NCBI RefSeq assembly: GCF_000758585.1
Contig: NZ_CP009281.1
Coordinates: 2,666,001-2,730,000 of the forward strand
Origin: Paenibacillus sp. FSL R5-0345
Lineage (GTDB): Bacteria > Bacillota > Bacilli > Paenibacillales > Paenibacillaceae
Length of the DNA stretch: 64,000 nt
Direction: 5' to 3'
In this document: positions 21,141-31,127 of the stretch, in pieces
Layout: each line of letters begins with the position of its first letter
Position numbering within the stretch: position 1 is the stretch's first letter
Notes under the pieces: generated by a model
What the model was told of the DNA's origin: nothing
The model's database searches: none
Seen by the model: the letters and a program-made list of their open reading frames with translations, nothing else
Made by a program: the position numbers and the translations under genes

Positions 21141-24100
21141 GTGATTCGTAATCGTATCCGAAAAACTGGATTGTTAATCCTGCTTGGCGCGATGGTAGGC
21201 TCTTTATTCTCTGCATTCCCAGCTACTACTCATGCGGCTGCAAGTGAACCTTACAATTGGAAGAGTGTTGTAACGGGGGCAGGCGGTGGCTTTGTACCCG
21301 GTATTATTTTTAATCAGTCCGAACCCAATTTAATCTATGCCAGAACAGATATCGGGGGTGCCTATCGCTGGAATCAGGCTACCTCTAGCTGGACTTCAAT
21401 TAGTGACTCCGTGGGCTGGGTCGATTGGAATAAGAATGGTGTAGATGCCCTTGCTACAGATCCTATTGATCCGAACAAAGTGTATATGGCAACAGGTACT
21501 TATACTAACTCTTGGGATAATAACGGTCAGATTATGCGCTCTAATGACCGGGGTAACACTTGGCAAACCACTCCACTGCCTTTTAAAGTAGGTGGAAATA
21601 TGCCGGGCCGATCTGCGGGTGAACGCCTTGTGATCGACCCGAATAAGAATAATATTTTATTCTTCGGAACAAGAAGTGGTAATGGGCTCTGGAAAAGTAC
21701 GGACTCCGGTGTTACTTGGTCGAAGGTAACCTCCTTTACGAATGTAGGAACATATATTCAGAACCCGACATTGGATTATGGAAATGATCTCGTCGGCTTA
21801 TCCTGGATTACATTCGATAAAAGTACAGGAACGCTTGGCAATGCGACTCAAACGATATATGTAGGGGTTGCCGATACAGCAAGCAGCGTATATAGGAGCA
21901 CTGATGGAGGCGCGACTTGGACAGCTCTGGCTGGACAACCTACAGGATACTTGCCACATCATGGTGTGCTTTCCTCTACAGGTGATCTGTATATAACTTA
22001 TAGCAATGGTGTAGGTCCTTATGACGGAAGTAAAGGTGAAGTTTGGAAATTCAATAAAACAAGCGGTGCATGGACGAACATCAGCCCTTCAACCGGAACG
22101 GATAATTGGTATGGCTTCGGTGGTTTGGCGGTGGATGCTCAGAATCCTAACACAGTGATGGTATCCAGTTTAAACGCTTGGTGGCCTGATGAAGTGATTT
22201 TCCGCAGTACGAACGGTGGTGCAACATGGAGCCGAATTTGGGATTGGGGTAATTATCCAGAACGAACTTATAAGTTCAGTATGGATATCACAGCAGCACC
22301 TTGGCTCGATCATGGAACGACTTCGACCTCTCTTGATCCATCACCAAAACTGGGCTGGATGATGGGCGACCTGGAAATTGATCCTTTCAACTCTAACCGG
22401 ATGATGTATGGTACGGGGGCCACTATTTATGGCTCAAACAATTTGACCTCATGGGATACCGGAGGCAAGGTAAATATCTCTGTTATGGCAAAGGGTGTGG
22501 AGGAAACTGCAGTATTAGGCCTGATAAGCCCGCCAACTGGAACGTCCCATTTGATCACTGCGCTTGGTGACGTATCTGGTTTCCGGCATGAGGATTTGTC
22601 GGTAGCTCCAACTAAATTCCAGACCAGTCCTTCATGGGCAACAACGATGAGTATTGATTATGCTGAGCTGAGCCCCTCCTACATAGTTCGGGTAGGGAGT
22701 GCGGATAAAGAAAAATCCCCAAGCATGAAGTCTATCGGTATCTCTAATGATGGTGGAGTGAACTGGTACATGCCAAATTCCGAACCGTCCAATGGAACCA
22801 AAACAACGGTGGGGCATGGACAAGTAGCTGTATCTGCGAGTGGTAACTCCATTCTGTGGAGCACCTCGGATATTGGTGTGTACTACTCCAAAACTTCAGG
22901 TAATTCTTGGACAGCAAGCGCCGGTTTACCTGCTGGAGCAAAAGTAGCATCTGATCGAGTGAATACAAACAAATTCTACGGATTCTTTGCTGGAATCTTC
23001 TATGTTAGTGTGGATGGCGGAGCTACATTTACGGCCACTTCAGCTTCAGGGTTCCCAACCAATGATGTGGCTGGATTACAGCCGAATGAAGCTCAGATCA
23101 GCATGAAGGCAGTACCGGGCATTGAAGGCGACATCTGGTTTGCTGGAGGGAACACGACAGAGAATAAATATGGTTTGTGGCACTCCACGAACTCTGGTGC
23201 GAGCTTTACGAAATTAACAAATGTACAAGAAGCTGATCTGATCGGTTATGGAAAGGCTGCGCCGGGTCAAACTTACATGGCGCTGTACACGGTAGCGAAG
23301 ATTGATGGCGTGCGGGGCGTCTTCCGTTCTGATGATGTTGGCGCAACATGGGTTCGTATTAATGACGATGCCCACCAATATGCCAAAATCAATATGGCGA
23401 TTACTGGTGACCCAAGAATTTATGGACGTGTGTATCTAGGAACGAATGGCCGAGGTACCTTGTATGCAGATCCTGTGAATGCACCCGTTACAGGATCAAC
23501 CATTACGCCGACAGCAGCAAGCTTCGATAAGAAAACAGCGAATCAAGCAGACGTTGCAGTAACTATGACGCTCAATGGAAATACGCTGAGTACGATCAAG
23601 AACGGAACAGCAACATTGGTTGCTGGGACAGATTACACGGTCAGCGGATCGACAGTGACGATTAAGAAGTCTTATCTAGCTACGCAAGCGGTGGGAACGA
23701 CCACGCTGACGTTCAGCTTTAGCGCGGGAGCTACGCAATCCTTAGGGATTGCGGTATCGGATACAACAACACCTGTATCCAACTCCACGATAACGCCGAC
23801 AGCAGCAAGCTTCGATAAGAAAACAGCGAATCAAGCAGACGTTGCAGTAACTATGACGCTCAATGGAAATACGCTGAGTACGATCAAGAACGGAACAGCA
23901 ACATTGGTTGCTGGGACAGATTACACGGTCAGCGGATCGACAGTGACGATTAAGAAGTCTTATCTAGCTACACAAGCGGTGGGAACAACAACGCTGACGT
24001 TCAGCTTTAGCGCGGGAGCTACGCAATCCTTAACGATTGCGGTATCGGATACAACAACACCCGTATCCAACTCCACAATAACGCCGACAACAGCAAGCTT

Positions 24101-25100
24101 TGATAAGAAAACAGCGAATCAAGCAGACGTTGCAGTATCTATGACGCTCAATGGAAATACGCTGAGTACGATCAAGAACGGAACAGCAACATTGGTTGCT
24201 GGGACAGATTACACAGTCAGCGGATCGACTGCGACGATTAAAAAGTCGTATCTGGCAACGCAAGCGGTGGGAACGACCACGCTGACGTTTAGCTTTAGCG
24301 CAGGGGCTGCACAATCGTTGGCGGTTGCGGTATCGGATACGACAACACCCGTATCCAACTCAACGATAACGCCAACAACCGCAGGCTTTGACAAGAAAAC
24401 AGCGAATCAAGCAGACGTCGCAGTAACGCTGACGTTGAACGGAAATACGCTGAGCACGATCAAAAATGGAACAGCCAATCTCGTAGCGGGAACTGATTAT
24501 ACGATCAGCGGATCGACTGTGACGATTAAAAAGTCGTATCTGGCAACGCAAGCAGTAGGGACGACTACATTGACTTTTGAGTTTAGTGCAGGGGCCACAC
24601 AATCCTTGATTGTCACCATTTCAGATACGACAGTAGCTCCGTCAGCAGCACTAAAGGTACAGATGTATAACGGATCATTGTCTGCTTCCGGAAATACGTT
24701 GAATCCAAAGTTCAAGCTGGTGAACACGAGCACAAGCGCAGTTACGCTCTCTGATGTGAAATTAAGATACTATTACACAATTGATGAAGAAAAGCCGCAA
24801 AGCTTCTTCTGTGATTGGTCGCAGGTCGGAAGCGCGAATGTAACCGGAACGTTTGTGAAGCTGCCAACCGCTAAGTCGGATGCGGATTATTATTTGGAGG
24901 TCGGATTCACAAGTGCAGCGGGTTCACTTGCTGCTGGTGCAAGTATCGATATTCAGGTGCGTGTGTCTAAAAATGACTGGACGAATTACACTCAAACCGG
25001 TGATTACTCCTTTAATGCGGTGGATACCAATTATGTGGACTGGACTAAAGCGCCAGCTTACGTCTCAGGAAATCTGATTTGGGGTAGTGAACCTAACTAA
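21141..25100 (+). CDS. Secreted xyloglucanase, GH74 with four X2 modules and CBM3
   Basis: GTG start 7 bases after TAGGAGGCG. Signal peptide about 1-33 (ends THAAA). The GH74 double seven-bladed beta-propeller (about 38-780) shows repeated sialidase-like STDGGATW/SNDRGNTW motifs; YARTDIGGAYRW has Asp70 and ALGDVSGF has Asp477, at the positions of the two catalytic acids of Paenibacillus GH74 enzymes. Residues about 786-1168 are four 96-residue X2/Ig-like modules (ASFDKKTANQADVAV...), and about 1170-1319 a cellulose-binding CBM3. The enzyme cleaves xyloglucan on plant cell walls outside the cell. Monocistronic and cre-controlled. Length 1319 residues. Confidence 0.93.
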   Translation: MIRNRIRKTGLLILLGAMVGSLFSAFPATTHAAASEPYNWKSVVTGAGGGFVPGIIFNQSEPNLIYARTDIGGAYRWNQATSSWTSISDSVGWVDWNKNGVDALATDPIDPNKVYMATGTYTNSWDNNGQIMRSNDRGNTWQTTPLPFKVGGNMPGRSAGERLVIDPNKNNILFFGTRSGNGLWKSTDSGVTWSKVTSFTNVGTYIQNPTLDYGNDLVGLSWITFDKSTGTLGNATQTIYVGVADTASSVYRSTDGGATWTALAGQPTGYLPHHGVLSSTGDLYITYSNGVGPYDGSKGEVWKFNKTSGAWTNISPSTGTDNWYGFGGLAVDAQNPNTVMVSSLNAWWPDEVIFRSTNGGATWSRIWDWGNYPERTYKFSMDITAAPWLDHGTTSTSLDPSPKLGWMMGDLEIDPFNSNRMMYGTGATIYGSNNLTSWDTGGKVNISVMAKGVEETAVLGLISPPTGTSHLITALGDVSGFRHEDLSVAPTKFQTSPSWATTMSIDYAELSPSYIVRVGSADKEKSPSMKSIGISNDGGVNWYMPNSEPSNGTKTTVGHGQVAVSASGNSILWSTSDIGVYYSKTSGNSWTASAGLPAGAKVASDRVNTNKFYGFFAGIFYVSVDGGATFTATSASGFPTNDVAGLQPNEAQISMKAVPGIEGDIWFAGGNTTENKYGLWHSTNSGASFTKLTNVQEADLIGYGKAAPGQTYMALYTVAKIDGVRGVFRSDDVGATWVRINDDAHQYAKINMAITGDPRIYGRVYLGTNGRGTLYADPVNAPVTGSTITPTAASFDKKTANQADVAVTMTLNGNTLSTIKNGTATLVAGTDYTVSGSTVTIKKSYLATQAVGTTTLTFSFSAGATQSLGIAVSDTTTPVSNSTITPTAASFDKKTANQADVAVTMTLNGNTLSTIKNGTATLVAGTDYTVSGSTVTIKKSYLATQAVGTTTLTFSFSAGATQSLTIAVSDTTTPVSNSTITPTTASFDKKTANQADVAVSMTLNGNTLSTIKNGTATLVAGTDYTVSGSTATIKKSYLATQAVGTTTLTFSFSAGAAQSLAVAVSDTTTPVSNSTITPTTAGFDKKTANQADVAVTLTLNGNTLSTIKNGTANLVAGTDYTISGSTVTIKKSYLATQAVGTTTLTFEFSAGATQSLIVTISDTTVAPSAALKVQMYNGSLSASGNTLNPKFKLVNTSTSAVTLSDVKLRYYYTIDEEKPQSFFCDWSQVGSANVTGTFVKLPTAKSDADYYLEVGFTSAAGSLAAGASIDIQVRVSKNDWTNYTQTGDYSFNAVDTNYVDWTKAPAYVSGNLIWGSEPN
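23505..24656 (+). repeat. Four tandem 288-bp repeats encoding X2 modules
   Basis: Units begin at 23505, 23793, 24081 and 24369, each exactly 288 bases. Units 1 and 2 are identical for the first 179 bases and differ at only about seven positions overall; units 3 and 4 are progressively more different. This indicates a recent in-frame duplication. Confidence 0.92.
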
Positions 25101-25121
25101 TCTATTTTTTAAATCATTTGA

Positions 25122-25160
25122 GCAAAGACCGAACAAGTTATTCCTTGTTCGGTCTTTGCG
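25122..25160. terminator. Terminator between the xyloglucanase and quinone oxidoreductase genes
   Basis: GCAAAGACCGAACAAG (25122-25137) pairs perfectly with CTTGTTCGGTCTTTGC (25144-25159). T/A-rich flanks on both sides allow use by both convergent genes. Confidence 0.8.
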
Positions 25161-25186
25161 TTTCATTGAACCTTGAACATGCATTA

Positions 25187-26167
25187 TTAGTTCTCCAAAT
25201 AAAGTAACACCTTACCAGTGCTGTTTCTATTTTCAACGAATTGATGTGCTAAGGATGCTTCGCTTAAAGGGAATCTTGCACTAATTTTAATGTCTAGCTG
25301 TCCATTTTCTAACAAGCTGAAGATTTGAACGGCTGTGTCTTTTAAAATTTCAGGACGTTCTTTTCTAATAGTTCCTAAACTAAATCCAAGAACGGAGCGG
25401 CAACTTGCATGAAGGTCATTGGTTTGTACTTGTCCATATCTGCCACTAGAATTTCCGAATATAACTAGGCGACCCATAGGGGCAAGGCATTTCAAACTCT
25501 GTGCAGTGATATCCCCACCAACTGAATCTAAGATGATGTCTACACCTTTTCCATCTGTTAATTCATTTACCTTTTCAGCAAACTCGCCATTTGCATAACA
25601 AATCGTATGGTCTGCTCCTGCATTTAATGCCATGGGTATTTTCTCTTCATTTCCTACGGTTCCAATTATATTTTTTGCACCTAATGCTTTTGCTATTTGG
25701 ATTGCAGTAGTTCCTACCCCGCCAGAAGCAGAGTGGATGAGAATATTTTCTCCTTTTTGCAACTTAGCAATATCCGCTAGGAGTTTGTAGGATAAGAAAG
25801 ATACAATTCCACAAGCCCCAGCAATCTCAAAAGGAATACCATCAGGAATTGCGAAAGTTAAGTTCTCGTCGGCAACCACATATTCTGCATACGATCCATG
25901 ATGAGGAAAAGCTAATACGCGTTGACCTATATAAAAAGACTTCACATCATTGCCGATTTTTTCAATAATGCCGGATGCTTCTAAGCCTAGTATAAATGGT
26001 AGTTTTCCTTCTCCCTTATTTCCCAATCTGGCTTTAATATCGGCAAAATTGACACTTGTTGTTTGTACACGAATCAGGATTTGATTCGAGTTTATTGAGG
26101 GCATCTCAACATCTGCATACTTCATATTCTCTATTGAACCGAACTTATCGACAATAACTGCTTTCAA
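25187..26167 (-). CDS. Zinc-free quinone oxidoreductase / alcohol dehydrogenase-like (MDR family)
   Basis: The 326-residue protein has the GroES-like N-domain (about 1-125) and a Rossmann domain with SASGGVGTTAIQIAKALGA as the NADPH site. The catalytic zinc ligands of true alcohol dehydrogenases are absent, as in QOR/zeta-crystallin enzymes that reduce quinones or enals. AGGAGGAG precedes the start. Monocistronic, convergent to the xyloglucanase gene. Confidence 0.88.
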   Translation of the reverse strand: MKAVIVDKFGSIENMKYADVEMPSINSNQILIRVQTTSVNFADIKARLGNKGEGKLPFILGLEASGIIEKIGNDVKSFYIGQRVLAFPHHGSYAEYVVADENLTFAIPDGIPFEIAGACGIVSFLSYKLLADIAKLQKGENILIHSASGGVGTTAIQIAKALGAKNIIGTVGNEEKIPMALNAGADHTICYANGEFAEKVNELTDGKGVDIILDSVGGDITAQSLKCLAPMGRLVIFGNSSGRYGQVQTNDLHASCRSVLGFSLGTIRKERPEILKDTAVQIFSLLENGQLDIKISARFPLSEASLAHQFVENRNSTGKVLLYLEN

Positions 26168-26325
26168 AATTCACTCCTCCTTTGTTTCATCTTGTGAAAC
26201 TTAGTTTTGTTTTATATATAATCATATAACTTAGAGGAAAAAATATCAAAATGAAATATATATCATGCAAAAGACCAAAACTGACGGTTTTCCTTGCTAG
26301 ACTCGTATAAAAGCCCTTTTAGTTG

Positions 26326-27066
26326 TTATAACGTTTGACCACTATCTACCGTGATGATCTGTCCGGTCATTGCTTCCTGTTCCAGTGTTGAGCAGACGAA
26401 TTGAGCGATATCCTCAGTGGATGAAATACGCCGGAGCAGTAAATTAGGCGCTAATTTATGCATTTGTTCTTCTCGACCAGACCACCATCTGGTAGCAACA
26501 GCTCCCGGAGCGACACAGTTAACTCTAATATTAGGAGCCAGGGCGTGGGCTAAAGATTTCGTAAGACCATGAACAGCAGCTTTGGAGACCGCGTAAGGAA
26601 GGGAAGAGCCTAAGCCAGTTTGTCCGGCGATACTGCCAAGATTGACGATGGCGCCTGACGTACTTTTGTTCATATACGGCGCCACTGCTCTGGCGCAGAA
26701 GAACATGCCTTTCACATTTACATCATAGAGTTCATCCCATACCTCTTCCGTAGCTTTTTCCAGATCACCTAGCGCAATATGTTTAGTAATACTAGCGTTA
26801 TTCACCAGCAGATCTACCGTTCCAAAATGCTGAATGATCAAATTCACCATACTCCGTACTTCCTGATCCTTAGAAACATCAGCTTGTACTGCTATGGCTT
26901 GCCCCCCTTGATTTACAATCATATTCACCGTTTCTTTGGCCTCTACCTCGGATTTAGAATAGTTCACTGCCACACGGGCTCCGCGTCGGGCTAATTCCAA
27001 GCTTACAGCCTTGCCAATTCCAGTACCTCCACCAGTTACTAATGCTACTTTATTGTTAAGAACCAT
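26326..27066 (-). CDS. SDR-family oxidoreductase (FabG-like)
   Basis: The ATG at 27066 is eight bases after AAGGAG; the GTG at 27075 touches it. A classical short-chain dehydrogenase: TGGGTGIGK (cofactor), NNASI (stabilising motif), catalytic Ser in GSIAGQTG and Tyr-x3-Lys in PYAVSKAAVHG, plus the PG block VNCVAPGAVATRW. Cytosolic, NADP(H)-preferring by the RR...S...K pattern after strand 2. Substrate unknown. Divergent from a LysR regulator, which is likely to control it. Confidence 0.88.
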   Translation of the reverse strand: MVLNNKVALVTGGGTGIGKAVSLELARRGARVAVNYSKSEVEAKETVNMIVNQGGQAIAVQADVSKDQEVRSMVNLIIQHFGTVDLLVNNASITKHIALGDLEKATEEVWDELYDVNVKGMFFCARAVAPYMNKSTSGAIVNLGSIAGQTGLGSSLPYAVSKAAVHGLTKSLAHALAPNIRVNCVAPGAVATRWWSGREEQMHKLAPNLLLRRISSTEDIAQFVCSTLEQEAMTGQIITVDSGQTL

Positions 27067-27136
27067 CTCATTCACTCCTTAGGTTGGCATATGTGTTTGA
27101 TATAGAGTATTCTATAGTGAATATTGGATTTCGTAT

Positions 27137-27175
27137 AATTGAATTAAATGAAGGTTTGGTTCAATTTATTTGAAC
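27137..27175. promoter_or_regulatory. LysR-type operator candidate in the SDR/LysR divergent region
   Basis: GTTCAA-N5-TTGAAC (27159-27175) is a perfect inverted repeat just before the LysR start, and AATTGAA (27137-27143) pairs with TTCAATT (27160-27166) as a wider overlapping repeat. This is where an autoregulatory LysR protein would bind. Confidence 0.5.
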
Positions 27176-27196
27176 TGAATGGCGGGGGTCACTAGA

Positions 27197-28090
27197 ATGG
27201 ATCTAAAAACAATAAAAACCTTTCAAACCATCGTGATTTCAGGAAGCTTTAACCGTGCAGCAGAAGAATTGAATTATGCCCAATCGACTGTTACGATGCA
27301 AATGCAGAGGCTTGAATCCGACTTAGGCTGTCAACTGCTTGAGCGTGGAAAACAAATTAGCTTAACCGATGCGGGTAGATTGTTTTATGAACAGAGCTTA
27401 CATATTGTTAAGGATATGGAGCGGCTTCAGAGTCAGTTGGCTGATTTAAAAATAGGCGAGGCTGGCAACGTCCGCATAGGGGTAACGGATCCTACGGCGA
27501 GCTATCGGTTGCCGCAGCTGTTAAGCAGTTTTATGACGCGGTTTCCGAAAATAAAAGTTTCTGTGGAGATTGCGGGAACCGGAGCACTCAGTGAACTACT
27601 TTTGCGAGGCGAAATTGATATGGCAGTTTGTTCCGGACCAGAGCTGGGTAAGGAGCTTTATTTTGAACCCTTATTTGCAGAGGAATTTGTGTTACTTATG
27701 CCAGAAGCGCATCCCCTTGCTTCCAAGGAGAGTATCACGCCAGAGGATTTACGGGATCATCGATTACTTATAACGGCAGTGAACTGTCCTTATCGCAAAA
27801 AATTAGAAAGTGTGCTGCAGGAATCAGGCGGAGCACCATTAGATACTATGGAGATTGGTAGCATGACGGCTCTGAAATATTTTGTGGAAAGTGGTTTAGG
27901 TGTCGCTCTTGTCCCTGAGATTGTGCTGAAACCGGCACTTGCAGGAACGGTGGTACGGAAGCTGGAGGGAAGGGTGATTGATATGACCTGCGGTATCCTA
28001 TGTAAACTTTCGGATTATCCACTCAAGCTTGCGAGCTCCAGATTGTATCATTTTTTAAAGCAGGAATTAACCTCGACAAGGATATTTTGA
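27197..28090 (+). CDS. LysR-family transcriptional regulator
   Basis: I favour ATG at 27197 since GGGGGTC lies eight bases upstream; the ATG at 27179 would overlap that site. HTH at about 1-60 (FNRAAEELNYAQSTVTMQMQRLESDL) and a periplasmic-binding-fold effector domain (about 87-295; IGVTDPTASYRLPQLLSSF, YFVESGLGVALVPEIV). It is divergent from the SDR gene, the usual layout for LysR regulator and target. Effector unknown. Confidence 0.9.
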   Translation: MDLKTIKTFQTIVISGSFNRAAEELNYAQSTVTMQMQRLESDLGCQLLERGKQISLTDAGRLFYEQSLHIVKDMERLQSQLADLKIGEAGNVRIGVTDPTASYRLPQLLSSFMTRFPKIKVSVEIAGTGALSELLLRGEIDMAVCSGPELGKELYFEPLFAEEFVLLMPEAHPLASKESITPEDLRDHRLLITAVNCPYRKKLESVLQESGGAPLDTMEIGSMTALKYFVESGLGVALVPEIVLKPALAGTVVRKLEGRVIDMTCGILCKLSDYPLKLASSRLYHFLKQELTSTRIF

Positions 28091-28140
28091 ATTTTAAACG
28101 AATTGTATGTATTAGGAAAAAATAGAAAGGGCGGTGCTTG

Positions 28141-28440
28141 ATGTTTTTAAGGAGAAAATTCAGTTTCTGGTTTTCGATTATTAGTATCATCATCTGTCTG
28201 TGCGATTATTTGGGGATTGAGATCGCAAACATCATTCTTGTACGACTTAATCCCATTATAGATACGCTGATTTTTACGAAGCCCTTTGCAAACTGGATGG
28301 TTGATGTTAATAATACAGAATGGGCTGCCAGCAGTATATTAATTAGCGTCAGATTTCCCACGTATCTCATTCATTTTGGAACGTTCCTAATTTTAGGACT
28401 TCTTATAGATTATCTTATTCATATATTTAAACAGAAGTAA
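28141..28440 (+). CDS. Small two- to three-helix membrane protein, unknown
   Basis: ATG at 28141 follows AAAGGGCGGTG. The 99-residue protein begins with a positively charged MFLRRKF and has hydrophobic stretches at about 9-35, 65-75 and 78-96, ending HIFKQK. It follows the LysR gene by 50 bases and precedes a methyltransferase gene by 41 bases. I do not recognise the family. Confidence 0.5.
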   Translation: MFLRRKFSFWFSIISIIICLCDYLGIEIANIILVRLNPIIDTLIFTKPFANWMVDVNNTEWAASSILISVRFPTYLIHFGTFLILGLLIDYLIHIFKQK

Positions 28441-28481
28441 AAAGTGAGCCTATTAGCCGAGATGAGGAAAGGTGAGATGAG

Positions 28482-29198
28482 ATGAGCGGAGCAGAGGGAA
28501 AGCTTGAGTTGGAGAGGATTGTTTTTATAGGAAGGACCTTTGAGGAATATTTGCAGATGTTCAATTTGAAAGAGGCGGATCTTATGGGCGGGCGGATTTT
28601 GGACTGTCCTGCGGGTGCCTGTTCTTTTACAGCGATATCGAATCAGCTCGGGAGTGAGGTAACGGCTGCCGATATTGCTTATTATTACTCTGCGGATGAG
28701 CTTGCAGACAAAGGTATTCAAGATATCGAGCATGCTATGTCTGAACTGGAAAAGGTACAAGGTAACTTTGTGTGGGACTACTTCGGGTCTATAGCGGATC
28801 TTACACAAGCGAGGAATAGGGCTTTGAACGATAACACCAATGATCGGAGACAAACCCCGGAGCGATATATTCCTGTGGTTTTACCTGATCTGCCTTTTAA
28901 TGATGAGGCTTTTGATCTGACGTTGTCTGCACACTTCCTGTTTATGTATAGTGATCGGCTGGACTATGATTTTCATCTAAGGACCGTTAATGAACTTATG
29001 CGGGTGACGAGGGGAGAGCTTCGTATTTTCCCTTTAGTTGATCTGTGTTGCAAAAGATATGAGCATTTAGATCGCCTTATCGTTGAGATGGTTCACCAAG
29101 GTTTCGCTGTGGAGGAGATGGAGGTTCCTTATGAATTTCAAAAAGGGGCAAATCAGATGCTAAGCATTAGAAGAATGAAGCCACAAGATAATAGATAG
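28482..29198 (+). CDS. SAM-dependent methyltransferase-like protein
   Basis: The 238-residue protein has a Rossmann-type motif I variant GGRILDCPAGACSFTA followed by acidic D in AADIAY and a late motif NDEAFDLTLSAHFLFMY, the usual class I methyltransferase order. DCPAG instead of DLGCG is typical of a subgroup in Bacillus whose substrates are unknown. GAGATGAG precedes the ATG. A terminator follows. Confidence 0.75.
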   Translation: MSGAEGKLELERIVFIGRTFEEYLQMFNLKEADLMGGRILDCPAGACSFTAISNQLGSEVTAADIAYYYSADELADKGIQDIEHAMSELEKVQGNFVWDYFGSIADLTQARNRALNDNTNDRRQTPERYIPVVLPDLPFNDEAFDLTLSAHFLFMYSDRLDYDFHLRTVNELMRVTRGELRIFPLVDLCCKRYEHLDRLIVEMVHQGFAVEEMEVPYEFQKGANQMLSIRRMKPQDNR

Positions 29199-29215
29199 CT
29201 ATAGTTTGTTAAAAT

Positions 29216-29275
29216 AAAAACGAGGGCATCCCTAAGCCATTTTCATCGCTTGGGAGACACCCTCGTTTTTAAATA
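29216..29275. terminator. Bidirectional terminator between the methyltransferase and MFS genes
   Basis: AAAAACGAGGG (29216-29226) pairs with CCCTCGTTTTT (29260-29270), with an inner stem TAAGC/GCTT. A- and T-runs flank it on both sides. Confidence 0.85.
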
Positions 29276-29291
29276 TAGTCCTATAAAAAAT

Positions 29292-30521
29292 TTACGCCAT
29301 TTTCTCTTTACGTTCTGCTACATAACAAGCAATACCAAGTACCAGACCGAGTCCTACCAGAACCGCACCGACCCATGGCAGCGAAGTAATTGCCAGATGA
29401 GAAATGACCCATCCACCAATGAAGGCACCTGTTGCGTTTCCGAGATTCCCTGCCGAGTGGCTGGTTGTAGAAGCAAGTGCAGGAGCGGCTTGAGCCAGAC
29501 TCATGATTCGTATTTGTAATCCTGGCATGACCGCGAAGGACACCATACCCCAGAAGAATATTGTGATGACCGCAGCTACTGGACTATGCATTGTGAAGGA
29601 AAAGATCGTAAGAATGACACTAACCGCGAAATAAAGTCCCACAATAGAAGGCATCAGCTTCCAATCTGCAAGCTTCCCGCCAACGATATTCCCGATGGTA
29701 ACACCACAGCCGAAGAGAACTAGAATCCATGTCACATTATGCTCGGCAAAGCCGGTAACTTCCATTAGCAGTGGCGCTATATAAGTGAATACCGTGAACA
29801 AGCTGGCGTTACCAAGCGCACCGATCAGTAAGAATAGAAGCAATTTAGGATTAGCTAGCGCAGAAATTTGTTGGATTACACTAGCAGGTTTGTCTTGTTT
29901 AATCTTTGGTATGAAAATAAGAATGCCGATTAGCGCAGCGACTCCCATGACTGCAATCGCAGCAAATGAGGCGCGCCAGCCCATATTTTGCCCAATAAAT
30001 GTTCCTAGAGGGACACCGACGATATTAGCAATCGTTAGACCAGCCATCATAATGGATACGGCTCCGGCCCGCCTATTGGGCTTGACCAGATTAGAAGCGA
30101 TCACTGCCCCAACGCCAAAGAAAGTCCCATGTGTTAAAGCTGTAATGATACGAGCTACCATAAGAACGGCATAGTTTGGAGCAAATACAGAGATTCCGTT
30201 GCCTAGAATAAATAATACCATGAGCAGGCATAACAGTTTCTTTTGCGGGATTCGTTGTGTAAGGATGGTTAGGATAGGGGCGCCGACGGCTACCCCAAGG
30301 GCATACATCGTGATAAGCTGACCTGCAGTTGAAATACTAACCTGTAAATCCTTGGCTACATTTGGTAAAATACCCATGATGACAAATTCAGTCATTCCAA
30401 TCGCAAAAGCGCCTACCGTAAGCGAAAGAATAGAGATGGGAAAAGGTTCTTTGCGTGTTTTTTCCACACGGGCTGGTTCCTTGTTGAGGTTTGGAATTGC
30501 GTTCATGGTGCCGATGTTCAA
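29292..30521 (-). CDS. MFS drug/sugar efflux transporter (AraJ/NepI-like)
   Basis: A 12-helix major facilitator. FAIGMTEFVIMGILPNVAKDL in helix 1 and the downstream IPQKK loop are typical of the DHA1 AraJ/NepI/YdhP group that exports sugars, nucleosides or drugs. GAVSIMMAGLTIANIVGVPLG is the antiporter motif C region. The start is not settled: TTG 30521 is one base from a GAAAGG site and ATG 30506 is 17 bases from it. It is divergent from the GyrI-like gene. Confidence 0.88.
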   Translation of the reverse strand: MNIGTMNAIPNLNKEPARVEKTRKEPFPISILSLTVGAFAIGMTEFVIMGILPNVAKDLQVSISTAGQLITMYALGVAVGAPILTILTQRIPQKKLLCLLMVLFILGNGISVFAPNYAVLMVARIITALTHGTFFGVGAVIASNLVKPNRRAGAVSIMMAGLTIANIVGVPLGTFIGQNMGWRASFAAIAVMGVAALIGILIFIPKIKQDKPASVIQQISALANPKLLLFLLIGALGNASLFTVFTYIAPLLMEVTGFAEHNVTWILVLFGCGVTIGNIVGGKLADWKLMPSIVGLYFAVSVILTIFSFTMHSPVAAVITIFFWGMVSFAVMPGLQIRIMSLAQAAPALASTTSHSAGNLGNATGAFIGGWVISHLAITSLPWVGAVLVGLGLVLGIACYVAERKEKMA

Positions 30522-30680
30522 CCTTTCTTCTGTCTGTAATGAAGCTCCACCCTTATTAAGATGATAGATCCGACATGTAGTACTGCTTTATATTATTTAG
30601 TTTTCTGAAAATATTTTCAAGAGAAATATTTATTTCAAATATTTTTCATTTTAAATCATCATTGAAGGGATGGATTATTC

Positions 30681-31127
30681 ATGCTGGTTGAAGGCCAAGT
30701 CCGAGTACTCGAATTACCGGAAATGAAGCTGGTGGGTTTAAGTATTACTTCTTCTTTTGTAGGACACGATCCGGAAAGAGTAGAGGCGATGAAGCAAGAA
30801 TTTAATAGAAGAAAAGATGAAATCAGCCATATCATTCACGCTGAACGTTATCTTAGCCCACATTTTTCTACCGAAAATTTATTTACTTATATGATCTGTA
30901 TGGAAGTGGAGGAGCTCACAAATGTTCCTGAGGGCATGCTTGGTTTTGCAATCCCGGCTCATCAGTATGCTCATGTAAGATCCAAAGGTGATCCCTATGA
31001 TGAACTTCATAGTTATGTGAGGAATAATGATTTGCAGAGTAATGATCGTGCATTGGCTATAGAAATCTACCAGTTTGCTAATTCTACGTGGCCTGATGAG
31101 GTTGATGTGTACATTCCATTGCGATGA
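30681..31127 (+). CDS. GyrI-like / effector-binding-domain protein
   Basis: The 148-residue protein is a stand-alone SOUL/GyrI-type ligand-binding fold: an initial VRVLELPEMKLVGLSIT strand, a central GYMICMEVEE-like region and a terminal EIYQFANSTWPDEVDVYIPL block. Such proteins bind small hydrophobic or cationic molecules and occur as the effector half of AraC/BmrR regulators. Its stop overlaps the next start (ATGA), so the two are coupled. The MFS exporter is divergent; a link to drug handling is inference. Confidence 0.78.
   Translation: MLVEGQVRVLELPEMKLVGLSITSSFVGHDPERVEAMKQEFNRRKDEISHIIHAERYLSPHFSTENLFTYMICMEVEELTNVPEGMLGFAIPAHQYAHVRSKGDPYDELHSYVRNNDLQSNDRALAIEIYQFANSTWPDEVDVYIPLR

Noticed and set aside
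23505..24656. Regularly spaced repeats that might suggest a CRISPR array
   Set aside because: The 288-base units are contiguous coding repeats without spacers, in frame in the xyloglucanase.
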